The notes: generated by a model not told the origin, from the letters alone. Counted from the first letter of the stretch, positions 22,264 through 33,196 are shown. The stretch: DNA of 64,000 nt from Symbiodinium natans (GCA_905221605.1 CAJNDS010002535.1:592501-656500), one strand, 5' to 3'. Made by a program: numbers and translations.

Positions 22264-22419
22264 CTTGGAGGTTGTACGTCCCTTAAGTGTCCAAACATGG
22301 TTATAAGTACAGCTATAAGTACAGTTATCAATACAGTTGTAAGTACAATTATAAGTACAGCTAGAAGTACAGTGATAAGTACAGTCATACTTGGTTCGTA
22401 AGTACCATGAACCTCCAAG
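22264..22419. mobile_element. MITE copy with amplified interior
   Basis: Ends CTTGGAGGTTGTACG and AAGTACCATGAACCTCCAAG. Between about 22308 and 22390 the interior is a run of about seven ATAAGTACAGT-like 12-bp units (variants ATCAATACAGT, GTAAGTACAAT, AGAAGTACAGT). Other copies hold one or two such motifs, so this copy has expanded internally. Flanks are CCA on both sides rather than TA. Confidence 0.85.
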
Positions 22420-22834
22420 CCAGGCGTGCCTCAAAGATGCGCGTCAATGCAGATCTCACGCTTCAGCCAAGAAATGTGCTGCGAAGCTTTCGGAGTCTGA
22501 ATATATGAAGAAAATGGAGGCTTTAATGGACAAAGACGTTTTCGCATAAAAGGCTGGAATCAGAAAGCTATGCCTTTATGCTCGAAATGATCACACAAAG
22601 CACAGCCCAAATGTCCGCACTCTTCAAGCGGAAATAGAAGGTATACGGTATAAGCTACATTCCTGCGTCATATGCCTTGCCAGTGGTGCTAGAAAGGAGC
22701 ACAACACGATTCCATATGAGCATCTTGTTGGAAACAACGGGAGGTCGAAGCTCGGTTCAAAGCAACTGTACACTAGGAACACATGTTTGACTTTGTGCCA
22801 AACACTAGGCTTACGGTAGCGGAAAGGTTTGTGT

Positions 22835-22990
22835 GAGTTATGGCTTTGCCATCAACTCACTCACCCGCAAGCACTTTCACATTAACAGTAGGATATAGAG
22901 CGGTAAACGACAAGACTTGCTCACTCACCTACAAGCCCTTCCAAAGGAACAGTAGGATATAGAGCGGTAAACGAAAAGACTTGTCAAGAA
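22835..22990 (+). repeat. ~65-bp tandem duplication
   Basis: Two units with CTCACTCACC, CAAGC, AACAGTAGGATATAGAGCGG, TAAACGA and AAGACTTG, at about 22858-22922 and 22922-22987. The 22420-23250 stretch otherwise shows no gene; it may be 3' UTR or intron of the receptor gene on the minus strand. Confidence 0.7.
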
Positions 22991-23258
22991 CATGCACTGC
23001 ACAATATGAGGAAACTATGTTACATCTGCCGCTCACTGGAACTTGATGCAAAGTGCATCGTAAAAGCTCCCGTTGTGAAGCTCACATCTTGTTCCTTTCT
23101 CACACAGCCTTGTGCATCGGACAAGGCTTCGCCAACAACTTGAGATGTACCCATCGCTGCAAGCAAATCATGGCCCATCATCATTGTAGGAACCACCATA
23201 AGCTCGCCACAGACTATTCACAGCCTGTCTCGAATTTGTGTAGGCTTTCCACAGCCTC

Positions 23259-23752
23259 TCATACCATCACACTCTCACGGTTTCGTTTTCGCCTGGCTGC
23301 CCCAACCACAATGCATCCAAGAAGGCTGGGACAAAAAATCATGAATACCCCAACAGACACTAGAACATACCCCATTGGGAATGGTGTTGCTGGAAGCCAC
23401 ATGTCGTTCCGCAAGCCTTCACTCAAACCTGTCTCGATAGTGCCGTTTTCGTACACGGTGCCAACTGGAAATCTCTCCGAACCACTGAGTTGCCACAAAC
23501 CAAGCCGACCGGGTCTGTCATTGCCCGAGAAATTCACCGCCCCCGAGACACCTTCGATCTGAAGCTCATCCCTGATGAAGTTCACGGCCTTGTTGTACAC
23601 GGCTTCTTGCGGGGAGCGCAATTCCGAGATGTCGTGGTCGAGGAGCATGTGCTGTATTGCCTTGGCTTGTACACAGATCGCGTCCGCAGCGGCTCCCATG
23701 AGCTCGACGTGAGGATGTTCAATGGCACCTGTAGAATTTCCAGTGCTATCGT
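23259..23752 (-). CDS. Receptor C-terminus in shifted frame
   Basis: Continuation of the ANF-type receptor. It completes the ligand-binding domain (VNFIRDELQIEGVSGAVNFS, GRLGLWQ), then a single transmembrane segment (YVLVSVGVFMIFCPSLLG) and a short basic tail ending RNRESVMV. The frame joins the upstream part exactly if one copy of the 8-bp duplication is ignored, for a protein of about 1,270 residues. There is no kinase or cyclase domain in the visible tail; such a domain could be in an exon at lower coordinates, but I see none. Confidence 0.7.
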
Positions 23753-26700
23753 TGTAGCCCTGTAGCCCTGTGCAATTGAATTGTGAATATGGTCAAGCAA
23801 ACTGTCAGAAGTGTACCCATCATAACAGTCCAAAGGTTGCTTGGCCTGACTTGCCGACTTGCCGAGACCTGTGATGAAGAGTGCGCCCTGCAAGAGAGAA
23901 CTTACCTTGCTACCTGTGCAAGATGCTGAATGTTGCAAGACTGCCTCGTCGTTCACAATCCACCAAGACCGCGATCGTATCTCCACAGAGATCCAGACCA
24001 TTCCCTCCCTCGATCCGACCTCTGCTGATGCACACACCACCATCCGGAAGAGAGTCTCACTGCCGAATACCATAACGACGCGGCGCTTGCCATCCTTCAA
24101 TGCGGCCATAGTCGACAACATACCTTGCCAATCTGTCTCAATCGACGAAGCGTAAGAGCTGCCAATGCCGGCGTTGCCGAAGGCTTCTTGGTACTCTGTG
24201 GCCTCCTGTCGATAGATTGTGGGGTCCCCAGAGACAATTGCAATGTGCCCCCAAGCGAACATCTCTGCCCACTCAATGATGACATTCTTGGCCGAGGTCG
24301 TCTTGACCCCAAGGCGAACGAAGTCCGGGAAGAGGCTGGTATCAGAGAGGGACTTGCCAGAGCAATCCATGCCCACAGTTGGGATCAACATGGAAGACGA
24401 GAGTGCTGCCAACGATTCGCAGACATTGGAGCATGCCATGCCAGCCAACCCGACCCAAGAGTCTGTGCCGGCAAACTCTTCCAACACCGCACGCGTCGCG
24501 TGCTCCGGGTCACACTGGTCATCCAGGAACTTGAGCTTTATCTTGAAGCCGGGCAAAACCAATTGTTGCTGATTTATGATGTCCCGTGCGATCATCGCCG
24601 CTGTTTTCATGGTTGGGCCTGGGGACCATCTGCCGGTCATCGGTAGCGGCACAAGGATGTCAATGAAGACAGTCATCACCGAGTAGAAGTCAATAGCGGG
24701 AAGCAACGCTGCTTTCACGGCGTCTGCCTTGGATGTGATCTCGCTCAATGCGATGTCGCTGGCTGCTCCACTTGATGCAATCGCCTTTATCTCGGCTTGT
24801 AACTCACCCCAGGCAGATTCAACGAATTCCATCTGGGAAATGAAATGCCCAGCCTTGAGGGTCTGCTGAGAAGTCTCATAGTGATTGATGCTTGAAGCGA
24901 GCTCTGCTGCGGACCCTTTGCCAAGGCCGACCAAGACTGCCTCTGTGCACATCTTCTCGAGGAGCATCAGCAGGCTGCTTGCTAAGCTAGATCGGGCGCC
25001 TGGAACATTTGGGTCCATGTCAAAAGCTGCGTCTATGTAAGCATCTATTGCTAGCTCTGACTTCTGTAGCAAATTAAGGCTGGCATGAGCATATTGATCC
25101 ACCGTCAAGCTTTGAACATCCGCCAAATCTTCGGCAAGGTCAAAGAGGCGGTCAGCAACAACTTGCACAATCGGCACAGGGAGAGTTGCGGAAGAGTCTC
25201 CTGATATGATCCGTTCAAGCTGTGTCGAAAGATCCTTCAAGGTTGCATGCCAGATGTTCATGTTCTCTGCGCTGTCGATGCCGATTTCAGACAAGCGGAA
25301 GTGCTTAGCCAATTTCTGTGTCCCCGCACGGAAAAACCCCAATTCCTTGATTGCAGACTCCAACTCCTGGCGGGAGGCCGTCAAAGGCGGGGTGCACACA
25401 CCTCGACCTTCCGCATATGCCCGCATGGCCACGGTAATCTGAGCAGACATCGGGTCGACTCCTGCATCCCACGTCATTCCCCAGATCGTCAACAAGGTGG
25501 CGACGCTGTGGTCACCATCATGAACCTGCAGTAAGAGGCTCTTGAACGGCGTCCACAAGTCGTCAACGTGTTTCATCTCCTGCAAGATGCAGATGTCAAG
25601 TGTCCTGGGTAGGCCAGGCTGTTGATGAATCAAGCCACTTTGAGACCCTTCGAACCTTGCAATTGTCTGGATCATCTCCTTCTTGTTTTCCGTGACATTC
25701 CGTTCAAGGCCAATCAGAACTGCCTCAAATCCTGCTTTCTGAATGAGAATGCGCTGAACCCCTGAGACTTTGAGCTCTTCGCAATTCACTTCAGGGGCCT
25801 TCAGTTTGCACTCAGTGAAAATGTTCTCCAATGCTTCAAAGCCGTAGTTGACAAACTGTTTGCCCTGATCCTCGACGATTTGCAAGAGCCTGTGGTCTTC
25901 ATCACTCACAAAGTTAATACTTTGTGCCATGGTTTTTCCGAGACTCAGCCACCTGAGCCACATTACGCCATACTCTTCGGACACCAGCTGTGTGGGAGCT
26001 GCCGCCATGTCTGCTGCCACGGAGCCCTCTCTCATCATTTTGAGGTCTGCAATCGCGCTCGCATCTGAATTCGAGAAAAGAATGCGGCTGTCCAGGGTAT
26101 TCACTCCCTTGGCAGCCTGAAGGAAAAGCCTGCATGCTTTCTGTGCGTGCATGAGCTGTCGGGTGGAAACATCAAACGCCATCTGCCACTGATGACGTGT
26201 CATAGTGGTGGGGCAACTTAGCGGTGGATCGGCGTAGGCCAGAGTCGCAGCTGCTGCCTTGGTTCTTAGGCCTGCAATTTTGGCAACGATGTCATTCAGA
26301 CTGTTGTCGCTCGCCAACTCTTCGAAGATGACAGTGTCAATGGCCTCTTTGAACTCGTCCCAGAAAAAAGTGACAAGGCGCATCTCTTGCAAGATGCATT
26401 GGTTGATGGTGGCTTCCAAGCCGACAAAGTTAAGGCCTTCCAAAATACCAGCATGAGCATCAACAAACAACGTCCTCGTCTCCACAAACCGGTTGAACAT
26501 GGTGTCCGGATGGACGCCAAAGTGTAGTAGAAATGCTTCCGCTGCCATCTTTTCCACGAGCACACTTTGCCTGTTTGCAGTATTGACTTGTAGGCCCGAA
26601 AAGTTCGCCCCCGCTCCACTGATTGCATCTACGTACCGGGACGCGCAAATCTGCGTCAACCCGTACAATTCGCTGCCCATGTCGTCGAGTGTGGTCAAAA

Positions 26701-27085
26701 CTGAAAGCGAAGTGTTTGCGACATTGTCCTTGAGAAAGCTCTTAAATGGTGACCACTTAGCCCGCACATTGTCCAGAGCATTGACGATGGCTTGAGAGGG
26801 TGCTTCGACAATATCGAGCCCATTTCCATCCCTGAGCATGATGTGCTCAGAGTCAAAGAGACTAATGCTTTCCTCCATGTTTGCCTTGCTTTGCGACACA
26901 TTCACACCCTTGGCAATCATCAGAGACTCAAACTGCATCTTCGCAATCAACCAACTTTGACGACCTGCAGCTATCAGTCCTGCCTTCCACTGCACATCCG
27001 TGACCGTGATTGCACTCGCATTGTTTGCATGAAGAACAAACACCAATGCAGCGATGGTCACAAGAGTCCTGCTGCCCTCCATCAT
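23582..27085 (-). CDS. PilJ-like repeat / ANF ligand-binding receptor (frameshifted)
   Basis: The frame opens with a signal peptide (MMEGSRTLVTIAALVFVLHA, cleavage expected after NASA). Residues about 30-800 hold at least four diverged helical repeats. They share a block like CILQEMRLVTFFWDEFKEA or CILQEMKHVDDLWTPFKSL and a block like VLVEKMAAEAFLLHFG, resembling PilJ-type sensor domains. From about residue 805 (IDILVPLPMTGRWSPG) a periplasmic-binding/ANF-receptor ligand-binding domain follows. This suggests an extracellular sensor, with an unknown ligand. The frame is lost at 23753-23768, where TGTAGCCC is tandemly duplicated; the true continuation lies in the next frame (23259 onward). The last ~50 residues of this frame are therefore spurious. 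Being one long exon it could be a retrogene (inference). Confidence 0.75.
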   Translation of the reverse strand: MMEGSRTLVTIAALVFVLHANNASAITVTDVQWKAGLIAAGRQSWLIAKMQFESLMIAKGVNVSQSKANMEESISLFDSEHIMLRDGNGLDIVEAPSQAIVNALDNVRAKWSPFKSFLKDNVANTSLSVLTTLDDMGSELYGLTQICASRYVDAISGAGANFSGLQVNTANRQSVLVEKMAAEAFLLHFGVHPDTMFNRFVETRTLFVDAHAGILEGLNFVGLEATINQCILQEMRLVTFFWDEFKEAIDTVIFEELASDNSLNDIVAKIAGLRTKAAAATLAYADPPLSCPTTMTRHQWQMAFDVSTRQLMHAQKACRLFLQAAKGVNTLDSRILFSNSDASAIADLKMMREGSVAADMAAAPTQLVSEEYGVMWLRWLSLGKTMAQSINFVSDEDHRLLQIVEDQGKQFVNYGFEALENIFTECKLKAPEVNCEELKVSGVQRILIQKAGFEAVLIGLERNVTENKKEMIQTIARFEGSQSGLIHQQPGLPRTLDICILQEMKHVDDLWTPFKSLLLQVHDGDHSVATLLTIWGMTWDAGVDPMSAQITVAMRAYAEGRGVCTPPLTASRQELESAIKELGFFRAGTQKLAKHFRLSEIGIDSAENMNIWHATLKDLSTQLERIISGDSSATLPVPIVQVVADRLFDLAEDLADVQSLTVDQYAHASLNLLQKSELAIDAYIDAAFDMDPNVPGARSSLASSLLMLLEKMCTEAVLVGLGKGSAAELASSINHYETSQQTLKAGHFISQMEFVESAWGELQAEIKAIASSGAASDIALSEITSKADAVKAALLPAIDFYSVMTVFIDILVPLPMTGRWSPGPTMKTAAMIARDIINQQQLVLPGFKIKLKFLDDQCDPEHATRAVLEEFAGTDSWVGLAGMACSNVCESLAALSSSMLIPTVGMDCSGKSLSDTSLFPDFVRLGVKTTSAKNVIIEWAEMFAWGHIAIVSGDPTIYRQEATEYQEAFGNAGIGSSYASSIETDWQGMLSTMAALKDGKRRVVMVFGSETLFRMVVCASAEVGSREGMVWISVEIRSRSWWIVNDEAVLQHSASCTGSKVSSLLQGALFITGLGKSASQAKQPLDCYDGYTSDSLLDHIHNSIAQGYRATTIALEILQVPLNILTSSSWEPLRTRSVYKPRQYSTCSSTTTSRNCAPRKKPCTTRP

Positions 27086-27584
27086 GAATCAGTGGCGCAC
27101 AGAATTGAACATAAAAAGGCTACGGGAAAGTAGTGGTGGAGTCGTAGTAGGAGTTCAAGTTTAAGTTCAACTGCGATTCGGATTCGGGTGACACACCTCG
27201 CAAGAACAATCAAACAAGACTCGAAACACTAGGCCCAAGACAAAGACCTAAATCAGCATCTCCTCCGAATTGCATTCATGCTCAGAGCGGCCCGATTGTC
27301 CCTCTTGTCAGCATGTTCATCCAGACAATTTTCCAAAACACCATACGTCTGTCCGGCGGAATCCATTAATAGGTCTCTCCAACTGCACCTCAAACTTGCA
27401 AGCTTGAATGCCGCAGCAGGATGTTTATTGGTATGCGGTACTCCCTCGACAAAGCCCTATTGGCTCCCATGTCGCTGCGTCATGTTTGCTTTGGGGGGGC
27501 GGCAAAACGTGCGTGCAAATGTGGTCACCACTCAGACTCCCTAGATGACCCGCGAAGCGGTGCTCCGGGTATGTATCCCAACGT

Positions 27585-28542
27585 GTTCTACCCGACCCCT
27601 ATTTCTAAGCACCAGCAAGCTAAGATAAAACCTGCAGAGCTCTCGCACAAGTCCCTTTCTTTTTGACGAGTGGTGGCGGGCAGCAAGAATCTGGAATCAA
27701 GATGAAAGCTAAATATGCAAGCTGAAGCTGAAGGTGTCGAGTGCCAACCCCCCCCCCCAACCGAAGGGAAACGAACCGGGAAAGAAGGACCACAGCGTAA
27801 AGCGAAGGCAAAGCTTAAAGCTAAAATACAGAACCCAAGGGAGGGAGAGGTGGGTGCTTTGAACTGGACACCAAGCGCATGACATGTTCGAGCAGCTGGT
27901 GCTAAGAAATAGGAAGCAAAGATACCCCAAAGTGCAAGAAAAGGCGTCGTGTAAAACATCTGTGAGGACACACACGAACAGTTCTACCCGACCCCTATTT
28001 CTAAGCACCAGCAAGCTAAGATAAAACCTGCAGAGCTCTCGCACAAGTCCCTTTCTTTTTGACGAGTGGTGGCGGGCAGCAAGAATCTGGAATCAAGATG
28101 AAAGCTAAATATGCAAGCTGAAGCTGAAGGTGTCGAGTGCCAACCCCCCCCCCCAACCGAAGGGAAACGAACCGGGAAAGAAGGACCACAGCGTAAAGCG
28201 AAGGCAAAGCTTAAAGCTAAAATACAGAACCCAAGGGAGGGAGAGGTGGGTGCTTTGAACTGGACACCAAGCGCATGACATGTTCGAGCAGCTGGTGCTA
28301 AGAAATAGGAAGCAAAGATACCCCAAAGTGCAAGAAAAGGCGTCGTGTAAAACATCTGTGAGTAAACACACGAACAGTTCTACCCGACCCCTATTTCTAA
28401 GCACCAGCAAGCTAAGATAAAACCTGCAGAGCTCTCGCACAAGTCCCTTTCTTTTTGACGAGTGGTGGCGGGCAGCAAGAATCTGGAATCAAGATGAAAG
28501 CTAAATATGCAAGCTGAAGCTGAAGGTGTCGAGTGCCAACCC
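27585..28542. repeat. 396-bp tandem repeat, 2.4 copies
   Basis: Copies start at 27585, 27981 and 28377 with exactly 396-bp spacing and are almost identical by eye. The third stops after GTCGAGTGCCAACCCC. The unit starts GTTCTACCCGACCCCTATTT. Since 396 is a multiple of three, similar open frames appear in each copy on the minus strand, but they have no recognisable domain. The array directly abuts the 3' side of the retroelement frame at 28635, so it may be that element's terminal sequence. Confidence 0.9.
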
Positions 28543-28634
28543 CAAAAGTGTAACTGCCACCACAAGTCAGAAAGAGCAGACGCTAAACATTGAACCCAAC
28601 CACTGAAGTGGCTGCCGATCTGACTGCTTTGCAA

Positions 28635-30059
28635 TCAAGAAAAAGCAAAAGATTGCGGTTGCCAAAGAAGCCCGTGTGACTCAGGCCAGATGCGAACATC
28701 AGGTTTGAAATGCCAAAGCATTTCCCATGAAAGCCGAAAACGATCATCCAATGAAAAACCAGATGGCAGCTCCTCTCCTTCCATCCACCGTGACAGATGA
28801 TCAGCAATAGTGTTTTCGAAACCAGCAACGTGATGAACATCCAGAGAAATGCCAGTATGCCAAGAAAGAAGCGAAAGCTTTTGCGCAAAGAAAGCCAGGG
28901 GAAGAGATGTGCAGAACAACTTGTTCGATGTAGATTCCGCCCCAGTATTGTCACACCAAGAAGGTACACAGATCTTAAGTCGTCCGCCAGGAAAGCATGA
29001 AGCCAAAAGAAGAACAAGCCCCATTTGGGCCAAAGTCTCCCAGCACGTGATGGCCTCTTGTGCAACTGACGGTAGATCAGAGATCAGTTTCTGAAGAGAA
29101 CGAAGGCTGAATACCTCAGAAAACCACACTGCAGGTGCATCGCCCATCTTGATGAAACCGCCAATCCCAATCTTGTTGCCAGAAGCGCAGGCATCTGCAG
29201 CGAAAGCGTCTGGGAGCCAGCGAGGCGGCATAGCCAGGGGGCGAGAAAAGAAAGGCATCTGCGCCCATTGCTGCCAGTATCGCAGGAAGACCTTTGATTG
29301 ATGCGAAAGTCGACGCTTGGATGACGCAGGATTGGTTATGCGAAGCCAGATACGCTTTGGTGAAATACCAACACGTCGTAGATCTGCTTTGCTGCGCAAG
29401 GCCTGATGTTTCACCGAAAGGAGACGACCACCCAGAGGGAGCGCCGCGCCAGGTAACTGCCGCTGGATCAGAAGGTCATCTGAAATGCAGGAAATGAACT
29501 CAATCCTCTGTGAAGGCTCCACGGAGTATGAAGTTGCAACTGGACGACGCATGTCATCGTACAAACATGACAACCAAGGCTTAAGCAGTTTGTGCATCTG
29601 GAAAACCCACTGCAAATAACCGGCAACGATCTCCAATTCATGCCGCGTAGTGAACTCGCCTTTGAGCAGTGTCGACAGCATTGTACCCAATTTCTCGAGC
29701 TTCTCGTATGGCAGATGAAAGGAGTGTGAGCGCAGGTTAAACGACCAGCCTATCCAAACCACACGTGCACCAAACTGTAATTTGGCCCACGAGAGAGGAA
29801 TATTGAAGCACTGGCACACAGAAATGATCATGTCCTCCTCGTTCTGGCCAGCAGCTGCCTCCGCGCCGCTTGCTTGCGACATTCCTGCCTCCACTTGTGT
29901 GAAATTGGCAAATCTTGGGAAAGATACGGCGCAACTCCTTGCCCCAAGAGCTTCTCTAGCATATCCTCCTCGGACAGCCTCGGGATCCGATCCAGCTTCT
30001 CCCAGGGCTATGTCCTTCAGCTTATGGACCTTGGTGGCTTGCACTGCTGGCTTGCACAC
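28635..30059 (-). pseudogene. RT thumb / RNase H fragment, DIRS-like retroelement
   Basis: A 474-codon frame. It begins beyond the RT catalytic site: KLQFGARVVWIGWSFNL and LEIVAGYLQWVFQMHKLLKP are the segments that follow the YxDD box in DIRS/Ty3-like polymerases. RNase H follows: FAADACASGNKIGIGGF (first Asp), EAITCWETLA (Glu region), WCDNTGAESTSNK (Asp-Asn) and HHVAGFENTIADHLSRW (terminal Asp with LSR). The fingers/palm part is absent; the ~90 N-terminal residues look unrelated and end in a minisatellite. No tyrosine recombinase was found, so DIRS is only the best guess. Probably a truncated copy. Confidence 0.65.
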
Positions 30060-30105
30060 CCACGCAGTTCTGAGCTCTGCACCTCAAGCAAATTCAGGGT
30101 CCAGA

Positions 30106-30705
30106 CAGGGGGTTGGGTTGAGAGGTTTGGGCCCAGGGGTTGGAACCCAGCCCCACCCCTCTCGAGCTCCACATGGGGGGGCGGTTGGGTTTGGGGGTTG
30201 TTTTGGGCTGTATTTTAAGCAAACCCAACCCAGATGAAAGCGATGGGTTGGGTTTACGGTTTTGGGCTATGTTTCAAGCAAGCCCAACACCCCGTTTTCT
30301 CCCAAAAGAGGGGGTAGGCTTTGGGGCTCACTCTCTTCTCGAGGTCCATATGAGACGGGGTTGGGCTGTAACAAAAATAGCCCCCCCTTAAGCGTGGCAA
30401 AGGTTTGGGGTTTGTGGCTGCATAAGATGGGGTGGTTGCGCAAGCCCAACCCGCTCTTCTTGGGGTTCGATGGGGGTTGATGGGAGCTATTTCAAGCAAA
30501 CCCAACCCCCCCTTCTTGAGGTCCAGATTGGGGGGTTGGGTTTAGGGGTTTGGGGCTCTGTTTCAGGCAAACCCAACCCCCCTATCTCGGGTCCAGATGG
30601 GGGGCGGCAGTTTCGGGGCTTGGGGCTGTATCTCAGGCAAACCAACGCCCTCTTCTCGGGGTTCCAAGGGGGTTTGGATCAGATGGGGGGGTTGGGTTTA
30701 AGGAA
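30106..30705 (+). repeat. ~85-bp self-complementary minisatellite
   Basis: Seven or eight units, each with GGGTTGGGTTTxGGGGTTTG, GGGCTxTxTTTCAAGCAAA and CCCAACCCCC, then CTTCTCGxGGTCCAGATGG. GGGTTGGGTTT pairs with AAACCCAACCC within each unit, giving a potential hairpin with a 25-35 nt loop per unit. Spacing varies from about 75 to 95 bp. No gene is present. Confidence 0.8.
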
Positions 30706-31073
30706 GGGTTCGTGCGCTAATTTTGGTGTTTTTGGGTGAGGTTTTGGGAGTTTTGACCCGAAACACTCCGTAACAAAGTGGCGTTTGGTGGCCCCGCAAA
30801 CAAAAACAGCTGCAACCCCACTCCCCCCACTCCTCCCACCCCCCACCTTACTCCCCCACTCTCACTATTCCCACCACTTCCCACTCCCCCCACTCGCCCC
30901 ACTCCCTCCCGCAAGCCCTCTTCCTGCCCAAACTCAGGTTTCGGGCTCGCAACCCCCAACCTGGGCCACTTCCAGCTCTTTTGACCCCCAATAAATCACG
31001 ACATGCTTCTGCACCTTGCCTTGACGCACCACTAAGCAACACATCAGGCCTGAGTTTGCAGCACTTGTGTTTG
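30706..31073. other. C-rich stretch without gene
   Basis: Holds a (CCCACTC)-like pyrimidine run at 30820-30905 and otherwise unique sequence. Nothing codes recognisably. Confidence 0.5.
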
Positions 31074-33196
31074 CTAGAAAGGGCGCGGGCTCAACAGTCC
31101 TGCGGCCCGGACCAGCTTCAGGATCTGGAAGGCCCGTTGTAGGTGATGTCTGCTCACCTTCAGAGTCATGTCCGTGGGGTGGACGCCGACAAACAACTCG
31201 AACACAGCCAATAACCCTGCGAGTACACCGCAATGCCACGGCGCAGCTCCCAGCCGAGCTCCCAGCTCCACGTCACCTCTTTCTCGAAGGATGTGACTTT
31301 GCACATTGAGAGCCCCCTGGTATGACAACTGCCATGCCTGCGCGTCTGCATCCAGCTCGATGACCTGATGTGGTTTCGAGAAATACTTCATGACCCGCTC
31401 GATAGCCGGTTGCAGCTGCAAACTTTCCGGCAGGGGAAAGTTGCGGTTGGCGACACGCCACTCGGCCTGGTAGCCTTGAGGGTGATCGGACGTCTTGCGA
31501 AATCTCAATCTGGTCAAAGTCCCGTCAAGCAGCGTTACTCCATAGCCCATGGCTGAAGGCTCATACTCCTCGCACCTCGTAAACCAGTCCTCGAAAACGT
31601 CCTCGCCGTGCTTTTGCTTCCAAAGCTCGGCAGCTGCGTCAGGAGACGAGGCCATGTCGCCCAGGCCGAGCATGCTTGCAACGTCAGTGTCGATTGGAAC
31701 CCACTGCCATCTTGAAGCACCTGCTTTGAAGGAGCAACACTTAGGAGTTACTAGCACAGAGCCTTCACGCTCAGACTCTATGACCCTAAACCCTTAACCC
31801 TCAACCCTAAACCCTGAACCATGAACCCGCCAAGGAGACTTATCGCCCCGAGGACGTGAGCCTTCAGGGACACAAAAGTCTTCGGGTAATTCTGCATGTG
31901 GCTGTATGGGTCGCCCTGTGGCAATCAAGAACCTTTCCTTGGTCGCGCTGTGATGGCATCCGGTTTCTCCGCGCTCTAGTGGAATGTACAAGCTTGGGTG
32001 GACGTTCGAGGTGACACCCAACGAGATCGTTGCCCCGCAGTCCCCATAAGAGCCTGCTGTCTTTGTCGCTCTCGCCGATGTCCCAAATTGAAGCAGCTTG
32101 TTCAGTCCAGATTGATGGGGATTCACCTGCTCTGGGCGATAGGATTCCACATCTGTGCATCCAAACAAAATACAAGCACGCCATCACAGCTACTACAGAA
32201 CTTCGCTTAATTTAAATCAACTTGGCGACGCGAGATTGCGTCTTCCGCTCCCTGGATGCATTCTCGTCGCCGCCACACAGGCCAAACGAGGTCAGGAAAT
32301 CGTATGCCTGAGCAGCACTCGCTTGTGCAACACTTGCTACAGCACGGCACACGACATGTTCCAAGTTGCCTCGTCAAGGTTGCCCAGCTGACCATACCAC
32401 TGGCGCCCTGCCCACTGCGCCGAATCACCAGGCATTTTCTGGATGTTCTTTATCTGTTCAAGGTCTCCACTGCACCGGCGAAACCATTCCTCTGGCGTTG
32501 CCGACTGGATGGTCGCCGAAACCAGCGCCGGCCGGGCTGGCCTCAGGCTTTACGCCGGCGGCCCCACAAACTGCTCACTTCTACTGCCTCTAGTTACTTC
32601 CCTCCAAGTTGTGTCCGCGGTCTTTCCACAATATCGACTGCTGCTGCCGTTAGCCAATTTCTTCAAGGTCCTCCAACGTTCAAGCTCCGGAACAACTTCG
32701 ACGCACTTCTAGGACTACCTTGCATGTTCTCTTTTCATGTCTTTCGCGTCCCTGATGGCACCCTCTCGCGCCTCGCACTCGGCTCCGCGCCAGGATCCTT
32801 GCCCTGCTGAGCCTCCACGGCCGCCGCCTTCTCAACAGCTTCACGCACCAAATCGCCGATGGCGGAGTCCAAGATCTTACTGCATGACTCTGCGTGTCCC
32901 GTCAAGGACGATTTTCTGGTTTGAGAATAATTGATGTTGATGAAGAAACATACCATTGGCGATGGCCCTGTGGGAAAGATCGATACCTTTGCGCCATTGA
33001 CCAGACCACACATGAGGCACAACAGATGCATGGCGTAGGCAAACTCGTTGTGAGAAGCTCGCACGGCGTATGCTTGGGCGAAGCGGTGCCCTGTGGGTGT
33101 CAGAAGCTCTGTTGCATTGAAGTGCCGATCTACTTCCGACCACATCAACTTCATGGCCGGCAAATACTGCCGTTCAACATCACTTCGAGGAGGCAT
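31074..33196 (-). CDS. Possible DUF3987-like gene, several exons
   Basis: Three minus-strand open segments look like consecutive exons. 33196-32735 encodes HLLCLMCGLVNGAKVSIFP, then SQTRKSSLTGHAESCSK. About 32120-31830 encodes SGLNKLLQFGTSARATKTAG, SNVHPSLYIPLE and TKERFLIATGRPIQPH. 31757-31074 encodes WRVANRNFPLPESLQLQPAI, DADAQAWQLSYQGALN and a helical end. The order (NTP-binding-like SQTRKS, then a GTSARATKT segment, an R-F-L-I segment, a C-terminal helical part) resembles the DUF3987 family found in dinoflagellate and phage/plasmid proteins. The P-loop is degenerate. Splice sites between segments were not resolved. A CCCTAAA block at 31780-31830 lies in one intron. Function unknown. Confidence 0.4.

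Noticed and set aside
27585-28542. CRISPR-like array
   Set aside because: Repeats are 396 bp, contiguous and without spacers; the genome is eukaryotic.
27588-28634. Several 110-127-codon frames on the minus strand
   Set aside because: They repeat with the 396-bp satellite and have no recognisable domain; the unit length being a multiple of three explains their similarity.
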